Origin: Gordionus sp. m RMFG-2023
Taxonomy: Eukaryota > Nematomorpha > Gordioida > Chordodea > Parachordodidae
NCBI RefSeq assembly: GCF_954871325.1
Contig: NC_088775.1
Span: forward strand, 23,165,561 to 23,229,560
Length of the DNA: 64,000 bases
Reading direction: 5' to 3'
Shown here: in pieces, positions 1 through 12,400 of the stretch
Layout: each line of letters begins with the position of its first letter
Numbering within the stretch: position 1 is the first letter of the stretch
The notes under the pieces: generated by a model
Databases searched by the model: none
What the model was told of the DNA's origin: nothing
Seen by the model: only the letters and a program-made list of their open reading frames with translations
Position numbers and translations under genes: made by a program

Positions 1-1110
1 GGATTTATACTTATTTATATAATCATCAGATTTCCTCACATCTTTTAATTTTTTTGAGATTCTATTAGTATATATAAGTTACCTAACTTAGTAGGAAATC
101 CCTGAATAAATTTTTTATCGTTGGATTTATACTTATTTATATAATCATCAGATTTCCTCACATCTTTTAATTTTTTTGAGATTCTATTAGTATATATATT
201 TACCTAACTTAGTAGGAAATCCCTGAATAAATTTTTTATCGTTGGATTTATACTTATTTATATAATCATCAGATATCCTCACATCTTTTAATTTTTTTGA
301 GATTCTATTAGTATATATATTTACCTAACTTAGTAGGAAATCCCTGAATAAATTTTTTATCGTTGGATTTATACTTATTTATATAATCATCAGATTTCCT
401 CACATCTTTTAATTTTTTTGAGATTCTATTAGTATATATATTTACCTAACTTAGTTGGAAATCCCTGAATAAATTTTTTATCGTTGGATTTATACTTATT
501 TATATAATCATCAGATTTCCTCACATCTTTTAATTTTTTTGAGATTCTATTAGTATATATAAGTTACCTAACTTAGTAGGAAATCCCTGAATAAATTTTT
601 TATCGTTGGATTTATACTTATTTATATAATCATCAGATTTCCTCACATCTTTTAATTTTTTTGGTATATATAAGTTACCTAACTTAGTAGGAAATCCCTG
701 AATAAATTTTTTATCGTTGGATTTATACTTATTTATATAATCATCAGATTTCCTCACATCTTTTAATTTTTTTGAGATTCTATTAGTATATATAAGTTAC
801 CTAACTTAGTAGGAAATCCCTGAATAAATTTTTTATCGTTGGATTTATACTTATTTATATAATCATCAGATTTCCTCACATCTTTTAATTTTTTTGAGAT
901 TCTATTAGTATATATAAGTTACCTAACTTATTAGGAAATCCCTGAATAAATTTTTTATCGTTGGATTATACTTATTTATATAATCATCAGATTTCCTCAC
1001 ATCTTTTAATTTTTTTGAGATTCTATTAGTATATATATAAGTTACCTAGCTTAGTAGGGAATCCCTTAATAAATTTTTTATCGTTGGATTAATACTTATT
1101 GCAATGTTAC
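1..1110. repeat. Tandem repeat, about 121-bp unit, nine copies
   Basis: Nine full copies and part of a tenth follow one another, starting near 1, 123, 244, 365, 486, 608, 719, 841, 963 and 1086. Most spacings are 121-123 bp; the copy at 608 is 111 bp because about 11 bp are missing. Copies differ by only a few bases, so the array is young or kept uniform. Read on the minus strand, most of each unit is open and lysine/asparagine-rich. Only the 111-bp copy keeps frame into its neighbour, giving a 75-codon frame at 530-757. That frame is probably accidental, though the unit could derive from an exon. The array runs off the left edge of the window. Confidence 0.95.
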
Positions 1111-1589
1111 ACATTTATTAGCAAAGGATATATTTTTATTTTATTAAATAATATTAATTTCACAAATAAATATATAATCTTATAATACATTATTAATAAG
1201 GGTATCATTTAGTATAAATATACGAATAACGTTAAATACAGAAAAAAATAGGATAAAAAATGCGCATAAATGCAATACAAAACGTTAATAAATAAATAAA
1301 AAATCACAAAAATTGTGGATAAATACAATATAAAATTAGGCTATAAATGTAAGAACGACCATAAATATTGTAATTGGCGTATACCACTTCTGTATGACCA
1401 GACTAAAATATAAATACTTAGACTAATAGCTGTTATTTTATTGACAACATGAAAATTATTGAACAATTAATATAATTACATGACGGAGGAAAAATCGTGA
1501 AAAAAGAATATATGGCAAAAGTAGACATTGTAGTTTTAAAAAAACTTAAATGTGATTAGATTTTTTTGAATATAAATATCTTGATATTT
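1111..1589. other. AT-rich spacer, no gene seen
   Basis: This stretch lies between the 121-bp tandem array and the MULE relic. It is AT-rich with stops in all frames. No terminal repeat, coding segment or RNA-like structure was recognised. It may contain the decayed far end of the MULE. Confidence 0.5.
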
Positions 1590-1592
1590 TTT

Positions 1593-2778
1593 CTAAATAT
1601 TCCATAGGAGTATATATATATACCCACAATAAAGAAATATATTTTCCCTAATTTTATCGTCTATTTTGTAATATATTTTTCTTCTCTCTGTAACTTTCCT
1701 TCCATCATCTAATTGTAATAATTTAAGATCCATGTCCTGTTCTATAATTTTTATAGTGTCAATAAAAAGATAAATGTTAGGATGAGAGTAAGGAAAATAT
1801 TCTTTCAAAGATTTATGGTAACCTTCGACACGATTATTTGTCCTTTCACCCCTAACATCAAATGTATTCCACATTTGGTAGTTAATCTTGCATTACTATT
1901 AATCTAAGTATTTTTAAAATAATCTAAAAAGTTGTATATAGAATACAACCCAAAAGAATCAGCTTGTATTTTTAGTCCATTCATAATATATGGCACATCT
2001 CGCTCTAATAAAAACGGAATAGCCATAATTATACGGAAAATTTTTTTTACATCATTATTTTGTATATTTATCATGGTCAGACCACATTGCTGAATGAGCC
2101 TAACGATACATTGACAAAAATGGAAAAACCTAAAGTTAAACAATAATTTTTTAATAAATTAAACATATTTATATAAGTATATTTGTATTTATTAGGCAAT
2201 AATATATAAACACATACAATTAAGGTATGGTTAATTAAAATATTAATAGTATAAAATTGATAAAATAATTTAGGGGAGGAATTAAAAGTTCCATCCAAAA
2301 AATTTTTTTCAGCCAAACAAAGGCGTGAAAGAAGAGATCTTGTAGAAAATATTAACAATTTTTTATCATCACAACTATGAACTAAAAAATTAGTTCCAGT
2401 CATGGTAATTATGTGCTCTTGGGTTAATATAATATCACCATTTGAAAAGGGAAGGGGGGGGGGTCGTGTTAATTGAATAACACGTCTCATAATGGATTTA
2501 ACTGATAAAAAGGTAGGTAACCTTTTGGGGTTTTGCATACAGAAAGGATCGAGTTTTCTGTCTCTCATAACCTTTCTGTATGTCTTTCTAATACTAATAT
2601 TTTTATTTAACAAAAGTTCTGTTTTAAGCATATTGTTCGTGATGAGTGTATTATATATTTCTTCATCATTATGATCAATATGCTTTTGTGTCATTATAAA
2701 ATGAGTATTTAAAATCCCCCTCCCTTTACAATGTTTTGTATGGCATTTATAATATATTAATTTATCATTAATATACAA
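1593..2778 (-). pseudogene. FLYWCH-type MULE transposase relic
   Basis: Three minus-strand pieces read in order as a Mutator-like transposase. Piece 2778-2077 opens with a FLYWCH zinc finger (YYKCHTKHCKGRG, then a KHIDH histidine pair). It continues into the start of the catalytic domain, FLDGTFNSSPKLFYQFYTI, where the D of DGTF is the expected first catalytic Asp, followed by VCVYILLPNK. Piece 2143-1904 carries FHFCQCIVRLIQ, the usual C-x2-H-like segment, and MAIPFLLE. Piece 1874-1593 carries ERTNNRVEGYHKSLKEYF and HPNIYLFIDTIK, the conserved C-terminal block. A frameshift and the loss of roughly 30 residues separate pieces one and two, and another frame change separates two and three. The middle catalytic region is therefore damaged and the copy is dead. 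No terminal inverted repeats were found. Confidence 0.88.
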
Positions 2779-2783
2779 ATACT

Positions 2784-3262
2784 ATATAGTAAATGTATTA
2801 ATCATATTATATATACATGGAATTGATGCATAATTGTTTTCACTGACAACAGCTTCTTGGGTTAGAATAGGAATAACATCTTGAATAGCTTTATAATTGA
2901 TATAGTAAATGTATTAATCATATTATATATACATGGAATTGATGCATAATTGATTTCACTGACAACAGCTTCTTGGGTTAGAATAGGAATATCATCTTGA
3001 ATAGCTTTATAATTGATATAGTAAATGTATTAATCATATTATATTTACATGGAATTGATGCATAATTGATTTCACTGACAACAGCTTCTTGGGTTAGAAT
3101 AGGAATATCATCTTGAATAGCTTTATAATTGAAGTAAATGTATTAATCATATTATATTTACATGGAATTGATGCATAATTGTTTTCACTGAGCTTCTTGG
3201 CTGAGAATAGGAATATCATCTTGAATAACTTTATAATTGATATGGTAAATATATTGTATTTT
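2784..3262. repeat. Tandem repeat, about 116-bp unit, four copies
   Basis: Four copies start near 2785, 2901, 3017 and 3133; the last is decayed. Each unit reads open on the minus strand and includes DVIPILTQEAVVSENN. Its reading frame joins that of the neighbouring transposase across a single stop. The unit could be an amplified piece of the N-terminal coding part of the MULE. The 116-bp period does not keep frame, so the array itself is not coding. Confidence 0.9.
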
Positions 3263-3599
3263 ACATGGTGAATAATTTGTAATATTTTGTAAATAAGTTA
3301 TAATTAATGTATTACTTTGACACCCAATATTTGCATATGAAATGGAAGCTTTAATAAAGAGGTAAATAATGTTAAAGGATGATATAAATAGGTTTTACTT
3401 TGGCATCCTACAGAAAAATAATTTTTTTGAAGGCAGATTGCATCTATAATATATTAATATAAAATTTATCTATAATTAATATACTCGTGCACTCTTTGGA
3501 CATAGTAAATAAATTATTCTTAACAATCCAGCGTCCAAGGTATGGTTTATTTGTGCATGTAAAATAAGCAGTAAAGCTATTATAGACTTTTACCTTTAT
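3263..3599. other. AT-rich spacer, nothing recognised
   Basis: This is AT-rich sequence between the 116-bp array and the target-site duplication of the next hAT element. No open frame of note and no terminal repeat were seen. Confidence 0.5.
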
Positions 3600-3607
3600 A
3601 CTACCTA

Positions 3608-5652
3608 CAGGGGCGGACTGGCGACGCTACGGCCTCGTGGGCATTTTTTTTATAGCGGCCTCATTTATATGGGGTCTTATTCCCCATACTTCCATTTTCC
3701 CTTAAATGGCTTCTTATTTTTTGAAAATAAGTTCAAACTTTTTACATTTTTAGTAAAAAAAAGAATAGTATTATACAATAATCATATATTTTATTTAAAA
3801 AAATGCACATTTAAAATCATATTCATTACCTATAATTCATCTAAAATATATATTTTATATTAGATTTACAACGATATTGCACTATAAAATCAAATCATAC
3901 ATCACATGTTAAATATAAAAAAAAATGCATACTCAATATATTAAATCAATTAATTATAAATATAAATTATTGCAGTCATATAATATTACAGAGAATAAAA
4001 TTAATGCCCTTTTATAAAATCAGGCACCGATCATATTGTAAATAATATTAATAAGATTCTAATAAAAGAATAAAGAAAATATATAAATTTACGTTAATAA
4101 ATCTCTCATTAACTTTGAACCTTTGCGCAAATATACAGGAATATCTTCTAGTTCAATCTATGCTAATAGTTCTCGTTCAACTTAAAACGCTTCTTATTTT
4201 TCTTAGTCAATATTAGCTCTCAGCTTATTTTTATAATTTTTAATTTACTAAATGCTTTTTTGCAATTATTCTGCGTAGATGATAAAGTTAAAATGTATTC
4301 ATAAGCCAAAAATAAATTAGTGTCACTTGTATGCTTATTGTATCTTTTAAGAATTTCATACACGCATATTAAACACTTGGTATATTTATTATCACACTCT
4401 GATTTATTATCATATTGTAATATTCCATCTTCTTCATTTGACTCCTCACTTGTACATGCGATATCATCGTCCGTTTCTTTTAATTCTGCTACCAAATCTT
4501 GGAATACACTGAATGAACATAATTCGTTATAAAATTTATCACTCAATATATATGTCAATTGTGCCAGTTTTTCGAAGGCTTTTTCAGAAATACCCCTTTA
4601 CTATTTATTTTATCAAAATGTCTTGGATACAAATATAGCACATTCAAGATAAGCTCTCAATTCGCAGAAAGTAGTTCCGGATAGGACTAAATAGTTCGAA
4701 CCTATAAAGGTCAATCGATTCTTGAGGACGTTCATCTTGACATTTGTCACTATATGTTCTCTTAGCTTGTCTTATTCGATCTTTTTACAGAGTATTTTTC
4801 AGATACTCTCCGAGAGCTATAAATATGAAAATGTTTCATTTAAATTAGTAGCCTTTTTATTGCTTTTTTTTGAATCGATGTAATAATCGATGATACAGAA
4901 GATTTAGCATCTTCTTTCATTTTCCATGCTGACAAAGTACCTAATTTTTTAGTTTGAAGATATGACAGTGGCCCCATTATTTTAAAAATTTCCAAATATA
5001 TTATAGCTGTGCTTAGAGTCATAAATTTACATAAATTATCTAGTTTTTATCTCAAATTATTTATTCTATTATAAATTGAAGTGCCTTTATCGTTATTGGG
5101 AGCAAGCTCTCTTTATATCCATCTAAGGGCTTTTTCACGTGCCCACCACCTTATCTCACCTATTTTTTAGCAGCCTTCTCAACTTATTTTGGCCAGATGA
5201 ATTATTCTGTTTTACCCAAGCATCCATCCTTTTATCTGATTCACCGATCTAGATTTTATTTGATTTCAATGAATTAAGAACAAGAAATGTTGGCTATATT
5301 ATTTCTACAATAAATCAATGTATAAAAATATAATATAATAAATGAACCAAAACTTAGCTTTCGATCTACTCAAACGGAAGCGTTTTTACTTCATTTGAAA
5401 AAAAAACAAAGAAAAGAACGTGATAATGATGTGTAGCGTCAAGCGACGTTATTGATATATTATTTAAAATATAGTAAACGACATGACAATTCTCAAGGAA
5501 TGTGATATTTAAATCATAGAGATATCATTAAAAATAAATAAATGATAAGAGAAAATAATGTGAACATATTAATTTTATTCTAATCGGCCTTAAAGATCGG
5601 CGCGGCCTCGTGGGCAAAATGCCCCCCGGTTCTTATGACCAGTCCGCCCCTG
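3608..5652 (-). mobile_element. hAT element, CAGGGGCGGACTGG ends, copy 1
   Basis: The left end CAGGGGCGGACTGG at 3608 is matched by CCAGTCCGCCCCTG ending at 5652. The flanks actaccta (3600-3607) and acttccta (5653-5660) form an 8-bp target-site duplication with one mismatch, the hAT signature. Remains of the transposase lie on the minus strand. A sister copy sits at 50493-52608. That copy keeps an extra palindromic block next to each end which is absent here, so copy 1 has shorter, deleted ends. Confidence 0.93.
4208..5250 (-). pseudogene. hAT transposase relic (ZMYM/TTF-type)
   Basis: Minus-strand fragments in order are IRWWAREKALRWI near 5145-5105, a common hAT block; LSTAIIYLEIFKIMGPLSYL near 5020-4960, then KKLGTLSAWKMKED; FYNELCSFSVF near 4530-4495; and ILTLSSTQNNCKKAFSKLKI near 4280-4220. 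The last corresponds to the C-terminal dimerisation motif (usual form NSCERSFSKLK). Several stops and frame changes separate them, and the N-terminal zinc finger was not found. In a live hAT the product would bind the element ends and cut and paste it; this copy cannot. Confidence 0.8.
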
Positions 5653-5660
5653 ACTTCCTA

Positions 5661-6023
5661 TTTATATATACTCAAAGTAGTATGCTGGGTTGATTATTGA
5701 AAAATGGTATTTAGCTTGTAAATTCAATTTCACATTTTTTCACCTTTTCGTAAAGCGACAAAACGTATAAAGTTAATAATAATTCGAGACTACGGAAACG
5801 TTTGCACAATTTAGCACGTGCTGCTGGTGCATTTTTTAAATATGATGTACTTAAAATGGTTCGAATGTATTACTAGAGAAGTTAGGCGATTGATATATAT
5901 TTTTTATTGTAGTTACATTGATTCAAAAAATCCAGCTTATCTATTCATCAAGATACCTAAAATCCTGCCCTGCCAAGATTAAAAATTTGTAAGACGATAT
6001 TATATTTGAAAATATAAACTCCT
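5661..6023 (+). other. Upstream region of the carrier gene
   Basis: This is AT-rich DNA between the hAT target-site duplication and the first carrier ATG. No EF-hand exon and no clear TATA or initiator element could be picked out. An in-frame TAA lies 9 bases before the ATG, and no AG acceptor falls between that stop and the ATG. Confidence 0.5.
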
Positions 6024-6458
6024 ATGGCTTCACTAAAAGATGAAACCCAACATTCGACTTCAAATTTAAAAACTATTATCCAAAATTCTTATAGATTTTT
6101 ACTTGGTAGTATAGCTGGTGCTGTAGGAGCCACAGCTGTTTATCCTTTTGATATGATAAAAACTAGGTTACAAAATCAAAAGCAAATAATAAATTTTAAT
6201 GGCAAAGATGATATATTTAAAGATTCAAAACTCCACAAAACACCTTATACTGACCTTATTAATAATATTGGCAAAAATCTTAACAAAGATATAAAAATAA
6301 CAAGGAATAATATATCTATAGAAAAAAGTAAAACTTATTACAAGAATTCATTTGATTGCTTGGTGAAGATAATAAAATATGAAAAAGTTAGAGGACTTTA
6401 CAGAGGCATAGGCCCTGTACTGATTGGAGTTGCTCCAGAAAAAGCTATCAAATTAACG
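6024..6458 (+). CDS. SLC25A12/13-like: Carrier exon 1 (first repeat)
   Basis: This exon encodes residues 1-145. A short polar leader with SYRF precedes helix 1, [16 protein letters not shown], then [13 protein letters not shown] lysine/asparagine-rich insert of about 35 residues comes next, followed by [16 protein letters not shown] and [20 protein letters not shown]. It ends at ACG with the donor GTTTTTT, in phase 0. That donor is weak, but the join to VNDFV in exon 2 is exactly what the family requires. Confidence 0.9.
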
Positions 6459-9400
6459 GTTTTTTAATATTATATTTATGACATTTTTAAAGTTTATTTT
6501 ATATTTTACTTTAATGGTTTGATATTAAATTAGTTACTTACATTTAATAACACTAGCTGATAACTCATCAAGAATGACAGGGAATAATACATTTATCCTT
6601 TACTTAAGATGGATAAATCAGAATTTTGCCCTTTCAGAAATCAACTTATCTTATATGAGTTGTAAATAAGAAATTATATAATATTTTAATGAAAGCTTAT
6701 TTTGAGATGTTTTAATATTATTATATTTGTTAGTGAAATATATATTTAATAGCTTTATTATACTTGTATTTTCAATATATCTATATTAATAATTTAATTT
6801 ATAATAAAGTTGTCTTTAAGTGCCCTATTAAAAATATTTTCTACATTTGTAGTTGAAAAAATGTAATCTTGCTAGATGAGGGTTTAGTATGGCAAAGGTA
6901 TACAAAACCCTCATCTAGCAAGATTATAATTGAGAAAGTATACAAAGCCCTCAGATAACAGGATTATATTTAGGCCTTAAATTATAAATACAAATATAGA
7001 AAATATTTTAATTGGGCACTTAAAGACAATTTTATTCAAAATAATCAATTTAATTTGAAATTATGTAATAGATATATTGAAAATATACAAATATGATCTA
7101 ATTATTTGTATAATGAAGGTACTAAATATGTATTTCATTAACATATATAAAAATAATAGAACATCTCAAAATATCCTTACATCAAAATAAAAGTAAATTT
7201 CTTATTCACAACTCATAAGATAAGTTTTAGGGATGTACCGATATTTTTTATCGGATTGGGCCAATATTTCACCCATTTTAAAATATCAATTATTGGCCAA
7301 TATCAGAAAATTTTTTGATCCGATATAAAATGGCCTCTTTAACAAAAATAAAATGTAAAATGTTAATCTAAAATCATATATTTATATAAATAAAATTTTT
7401 ATGTATATTTTTTTAATAATAATAATTAATTAATAAACATTCTGACATATTGTTATTTTTTTGCGCATTCTGTTTATAAAAGTGTGCTATAATCTCTTCA
7501 GAATTCTGTATTTAGTGAAGCTCGTGATATTATCATTAGTGTTGTTAAACGGCCAAGGACTTAGCTGCGACTCGAGTTAAGTTTTTAGTCTAAAAAACGA
7601 CTTTGACTTGAGTCGACTAAATGAGCCGCATTGGTTGGCTAGCTTATTCAGCTCATTTAGTCGGCAGGTGTAGTTGGCTTGTGTATTTGACTCGTTGGTC
7701 TGCTCAATTTTTTTGTTTTTTTTATAAAATCTGGTAAATTGCTAAATTTTGGGAAACTGATTAATGTGAACAAAATTATAATAAGAATATGTTGTTTTTA
7801 AAGTTTTTAGATTTTTTTGACATAAATGGGCTAAAATACGTATTGCTAACATGTTTAAATAAAATTTTAGTGAAGATGTACCCTAGATAAGTTAGTGACA
7901 ATTGTCATAATCGTTGTTTTTAAAGTTTTCGAATATTTTTGACGTAATTGGCCTAAAATAAGTATTGCTAACATGTTTAAATAAAATTTTAGTGAAGATG
8001 CACCCTAGATAAGTGACAATCGTCATAATCGTTGTTTTTAAAGTTTTTCGAATTTTTTTGACGTAAATGGGCTAAAATAAGCATTGCTAACATGTTAAAA
8101 TAAATTTTAGTGAAGATGTACCCTAGATAAGTGACAATTGTCATAATCGTTGTTTTTAAAGTTTTTCGAATTTTTTTGACGTAAATGGGCTAAAATAAGC
8201 ATTGCTAACATGTTTAAATAAAATCTTAGTGAGGATGTACCCTAGATAAGTGACAATTGTCATAATCGTTGTTTTTAAAGTTTTACGAATTTTTTTGACG
8301 TAAATGGGCTAAAATAAGCATTGCTAACATGTTTAAATAAAATTTTAGTGAAGATGTACCCTAGATAAGTGACAATTGTCATAATCGTTGTTTTTAAAGT
8401 TTTTCAAATTTTTTTGTCGTAAATGGGCTAAAATAAGCATTACTAACATGTTTAAATAAAATTTTACTGAAGATGTTCCATAGATAAGCGACAATTGTCA
8501 TAATCGTTATTTTTGAAGTTTTTTAAAGCAAGTGGGCTAAATAAGCATCGCTAACATGTTTAAATAAAATTTTAGTGAAGATGTACTCTAGATACAGGGT
8601 TTTCCATTCAAAAAAAGAAGATCGTAATTTTTTTAAATTTTTTGTCAATTTTTCTTAAACTTTTATTTATTTTAGTTATTCCTTTTTAATTTATTTCTAA
8701 ATTTTTGCGATTTCTTTACGTTTGTTTTCTTACTATATCTTTTCTCAATTTATTTCTAACTTTTTGCTATTTTCTTTACTTTTATTTTTTTTACTATATC
8801 TTCTCTCAATTTATTTTTCTTCAATTTATAAATTTAGGTCCATTTTTTTAACAATTCTTTACGTTACAGATACAATATTCTTTTAATGATTTTTTCATTG
8901 TAATCTCTTACAAACATTTTTAACCTTTTCAATCTCGTCATTTTTAATCTTTATTTTTTTTGACCTCTTCTCAATTTTCTTCTTCTCATTTTTGATAAAA
9001 AAATTGTAAAATTATATTTAATGTTTTTGGCAGACAATATAATTACAATTGCTAAATTATAAATTAATCGTTTGGTTTACCTTAACTGTAATACCAAACG
9101 ATATTTAAATTAATAAAATATAATCATTTTTAAATTCTTATTTTTTTACACATTAGAAAATTATTATTATTTAAAACAATAGAAGAGGAAGACAGACTAA
9201 ATAAAATTAATTTTTTAAAAATATTTTCATGGATTTTAATTCGAGTTATTTTTGTACATTATTATAATATAAAGTGTAGGTTATATAAATAAAGATTATA
9301 TATAGTAAAAAAAATGCGTCCTTAATTTTTTTTTTTAAATTTATAAATTAGTTTGATCAAAGTCAGATATAAAATAGATGTTTTAACTAAATGGTCTTTA

Positions 9401-12400
9401 ATAAACAAAATTATATGTTCTAGGATTTTGTAATGAACTAAACTAGCAAAAATAATTATAAAAAATGAGAAGAAAAAATAGATAAACGCACAAAAAAATA
9501 AAGATTAAAAATGACCAGATTAAAAAGGTTAAAAATGTTGCAAAAGATTAAAATGTATTAATCATAAAGAGAATATTATATCTGTATGCAGGGATGCGAA
9601 CCCGACAAAATTTTTGCCCGGGTTCGGTTCGGGTTCGGTTCGGGGTATAAAAAAAGGTGGGTTCGGTTCGGGTTCGGTTCAGGGAAATATTTTTGAACCC
9701 GGGTTTGGTTCGGGTTCGGTTCAGGGAAATATTTTTGAACCCGGGTTTGGTTCGGGTTCGGTTCGGGTTCAAGAATTTTTGAGTTGATAAAAAAAATTCT
9801 ATATTTAAATCATAATTAAAAACTAGACATAAATTTGATATAAAAAATAAATTTTTTATTTTATTTATAGGCAAATATAGTTAAAAATACAAAGCATATA
9901 GTCATGTATCAATTTTAAAAATTTTATTTAGACGTATTAGCATAATATCTTCCAAGAGTTGTTCACTCATCCTCGATCTATGTGGTGAAAGAATGAATTT
10001 CAAATGTGAAAAAGATCTTTCAACGCTAACCTATGTTAAATGTATTTATATGTGAAAATATGAAAAATTAACTTGGGTTGCAGGAACAGCAAATAAGATT
10101 TTAGATAAAATATATAATTCAGGGTGTTCCAGCTTAGCAGACTCCCAAAAATGCAAAATATTTTCCTTCTTATCTAATCTTTTATAATCGCTAAATCCAG
10201 TAATTATTGTTCCAATACTTTTCTCAGCAATCGTTGGCCCTCTTTTAAGTATTTTCTCCTGCCTTTCTTTAAGTTGTATCAATTTCTCTAAATCATCTTC
10301 TTGTTCAATAACTTCATCGGAACTAATATCATCAGATAAAATCGGCGTGTTAAGCTTTTAATTCGTCTCCATAAATTGACAAGATGTTTTTTCGCACAAA
10401 TCTTATCATCATCACTAAGTAATACCTGTAATATTTAAGGATTTATATTTAAATATTTCATAAAATAACAATTTTAATATATCTAAAATAATTAATTTAC
10501 TAAGCTTTTAATTAACCTTGTATCTTGGGTCCAGGTATATGGCAGCTAAGAGAATTTCGTTCTTTATAAACCTTTCTTCTCTGTTCTTAAGACAAGAATA
10601 TAGTAATTGAGCAAAATGGTTTGGATTTTTTTCCAGTTCGATGCAGCATCTTAACCATGCTGCATAAAAATCTGTCAGTGTTAACTGTTCAGATTGGAAT
10701 TGTTTGGTTGCGATTTTTAGCGGTTTTAAAATTTCAACAATCGTTATTATCTCTTTCCAATCTTCAGTCAATAAATAATCAGATTGCTCTGTAAAAAATC
10801 TTCGATATTGGGTTTTAGTAAAATCAGCCTTTCTAACATATCATGCGTTGAATGCCATCTGTGGCAATCTAACACAGGCTTAGGGAGTTTCATATTTTTT
10901 AATAACTTTTGGTAAGTGGGATGTCTTAATTTTAAATGTAGGCTCCTAGCTTTTGCAATGGTTTCCACAAGCCAGCTGAAGTGTGTGAGCTGCACACCGT
11001 ACACTATAAATCGGATAGGATATAATAGTTGATAAAAAAGTATTTTGTAAATCATCATATCATATTTATATACATTTACATCCATATTTTCCTCATCTGC
11101 TGATTCACTCCTTATATCATAATCAGTTTCAGGTTGCAGGAGCTTTATAGCTCTTAAAAAATTACAACCATTATCAGAAGTAATTGTGTATATTTGTTGA
11201 ATATTAATTTTAAATTTTAGTAAAGTTTTTAATATATTCTTTTTTATATATTCTCCTGTACATCTCTCTTTCAGCTCTACAATTCCAAGAGTCCTCAAAT
11301 TTATAATGGACTTTGATATAAATTGAATATTTACACCAAGAATTGACCTATCTAGTCGTTGAACTGCATCAACTTTTAAACTTATTAATTTTCCTTCTAC
11401 CTCTCTCGATATTTTGTCTCTAATTGATTGGACTGTTTTATTAATAGTTCTGGATAAATTTTCTTTGTTTATAACTAAATTGAGCCCAGATAGGAGTGGA
11501 TTTATAATTCTTTGAAATCCCGAATCTTCAATAATTGATAAAGGCCGGCCATTTACAGTAACAAGTTCTAGTATAGAACTCATCAAATCATTAGATGATA
11601 TATTTATACTTATATCCTTTTTTGGAAAAAAGGTTTCTATATTAATTTTAGGTTTTTTTGCCAATAACAATTCCTGATATTTGGTTTTTTCATTTAAATA
11701 ATTTAAATATTCATTGTTGTGATTTCTTTCCAGGTGTCTTTCTAAATTTGACAAGTGATTACCAGACATTTTTACTTTGCAATTTGAACATATTGATTTT
11801 TTTTCTATTGTATTAAGGGTAAAATGCTTATCAAATATGACTTTATCTTTAATCTTAAATCTATAAAAAGAGAACAATTTTTTTAAATAGCAATGATTTC
11901 AGAATTAAAAAAGAGATATTTATAAATTTAATTTCATTTATAATATGCACTTCATTAATATCTTGTAAAAATTAAACTGAACCAAAAATAAATGATTAGC
12001 ATATATAAATTTTAAAATCATTTTCAAAAACTGCCCTACATTTAACAATTTTTAAGTTAGATGTTTAGAATTTTTTAATTAACAATATAATAATTTTTTA
12101 ATTAATAATCTTTAAGAATAATAAGATAAAAATTTAAAAATAAATGGCGTAAATTAATTCAATTGTTTAAAATTTTTTAACACTCCAATAGGAATCGAGA
12201 ATAAATTTAAAAATGGCATAAATGAATTAAGTTGTTTAAAATTTATTAAGACTTCATTTAATTGGAAATTTGAAAATATAATATTTGTATTTACATATAT
12301 TAATATATGATTTTAAATAATACACTGAACCCGATTGAACCCGGGTTCAAATAAAATTCTTGGGTTCGGTTCGGGGTTTTGAAAATTTTATAAATGGGGT

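Noticed and set aside
4320-4532. Plus-strand frame rich in serine and leucine
   Set aside because: It is the antisense shadow of the hAT transposase relic; the same is true at 51258-51469.
9548-9874. 108-codon frame with repeated NRTRTKPG
   Set aside because: It is the antisense reading of tandem GGGTTCGGTTC motifs at the end of the BED-type hAT, not a gene.
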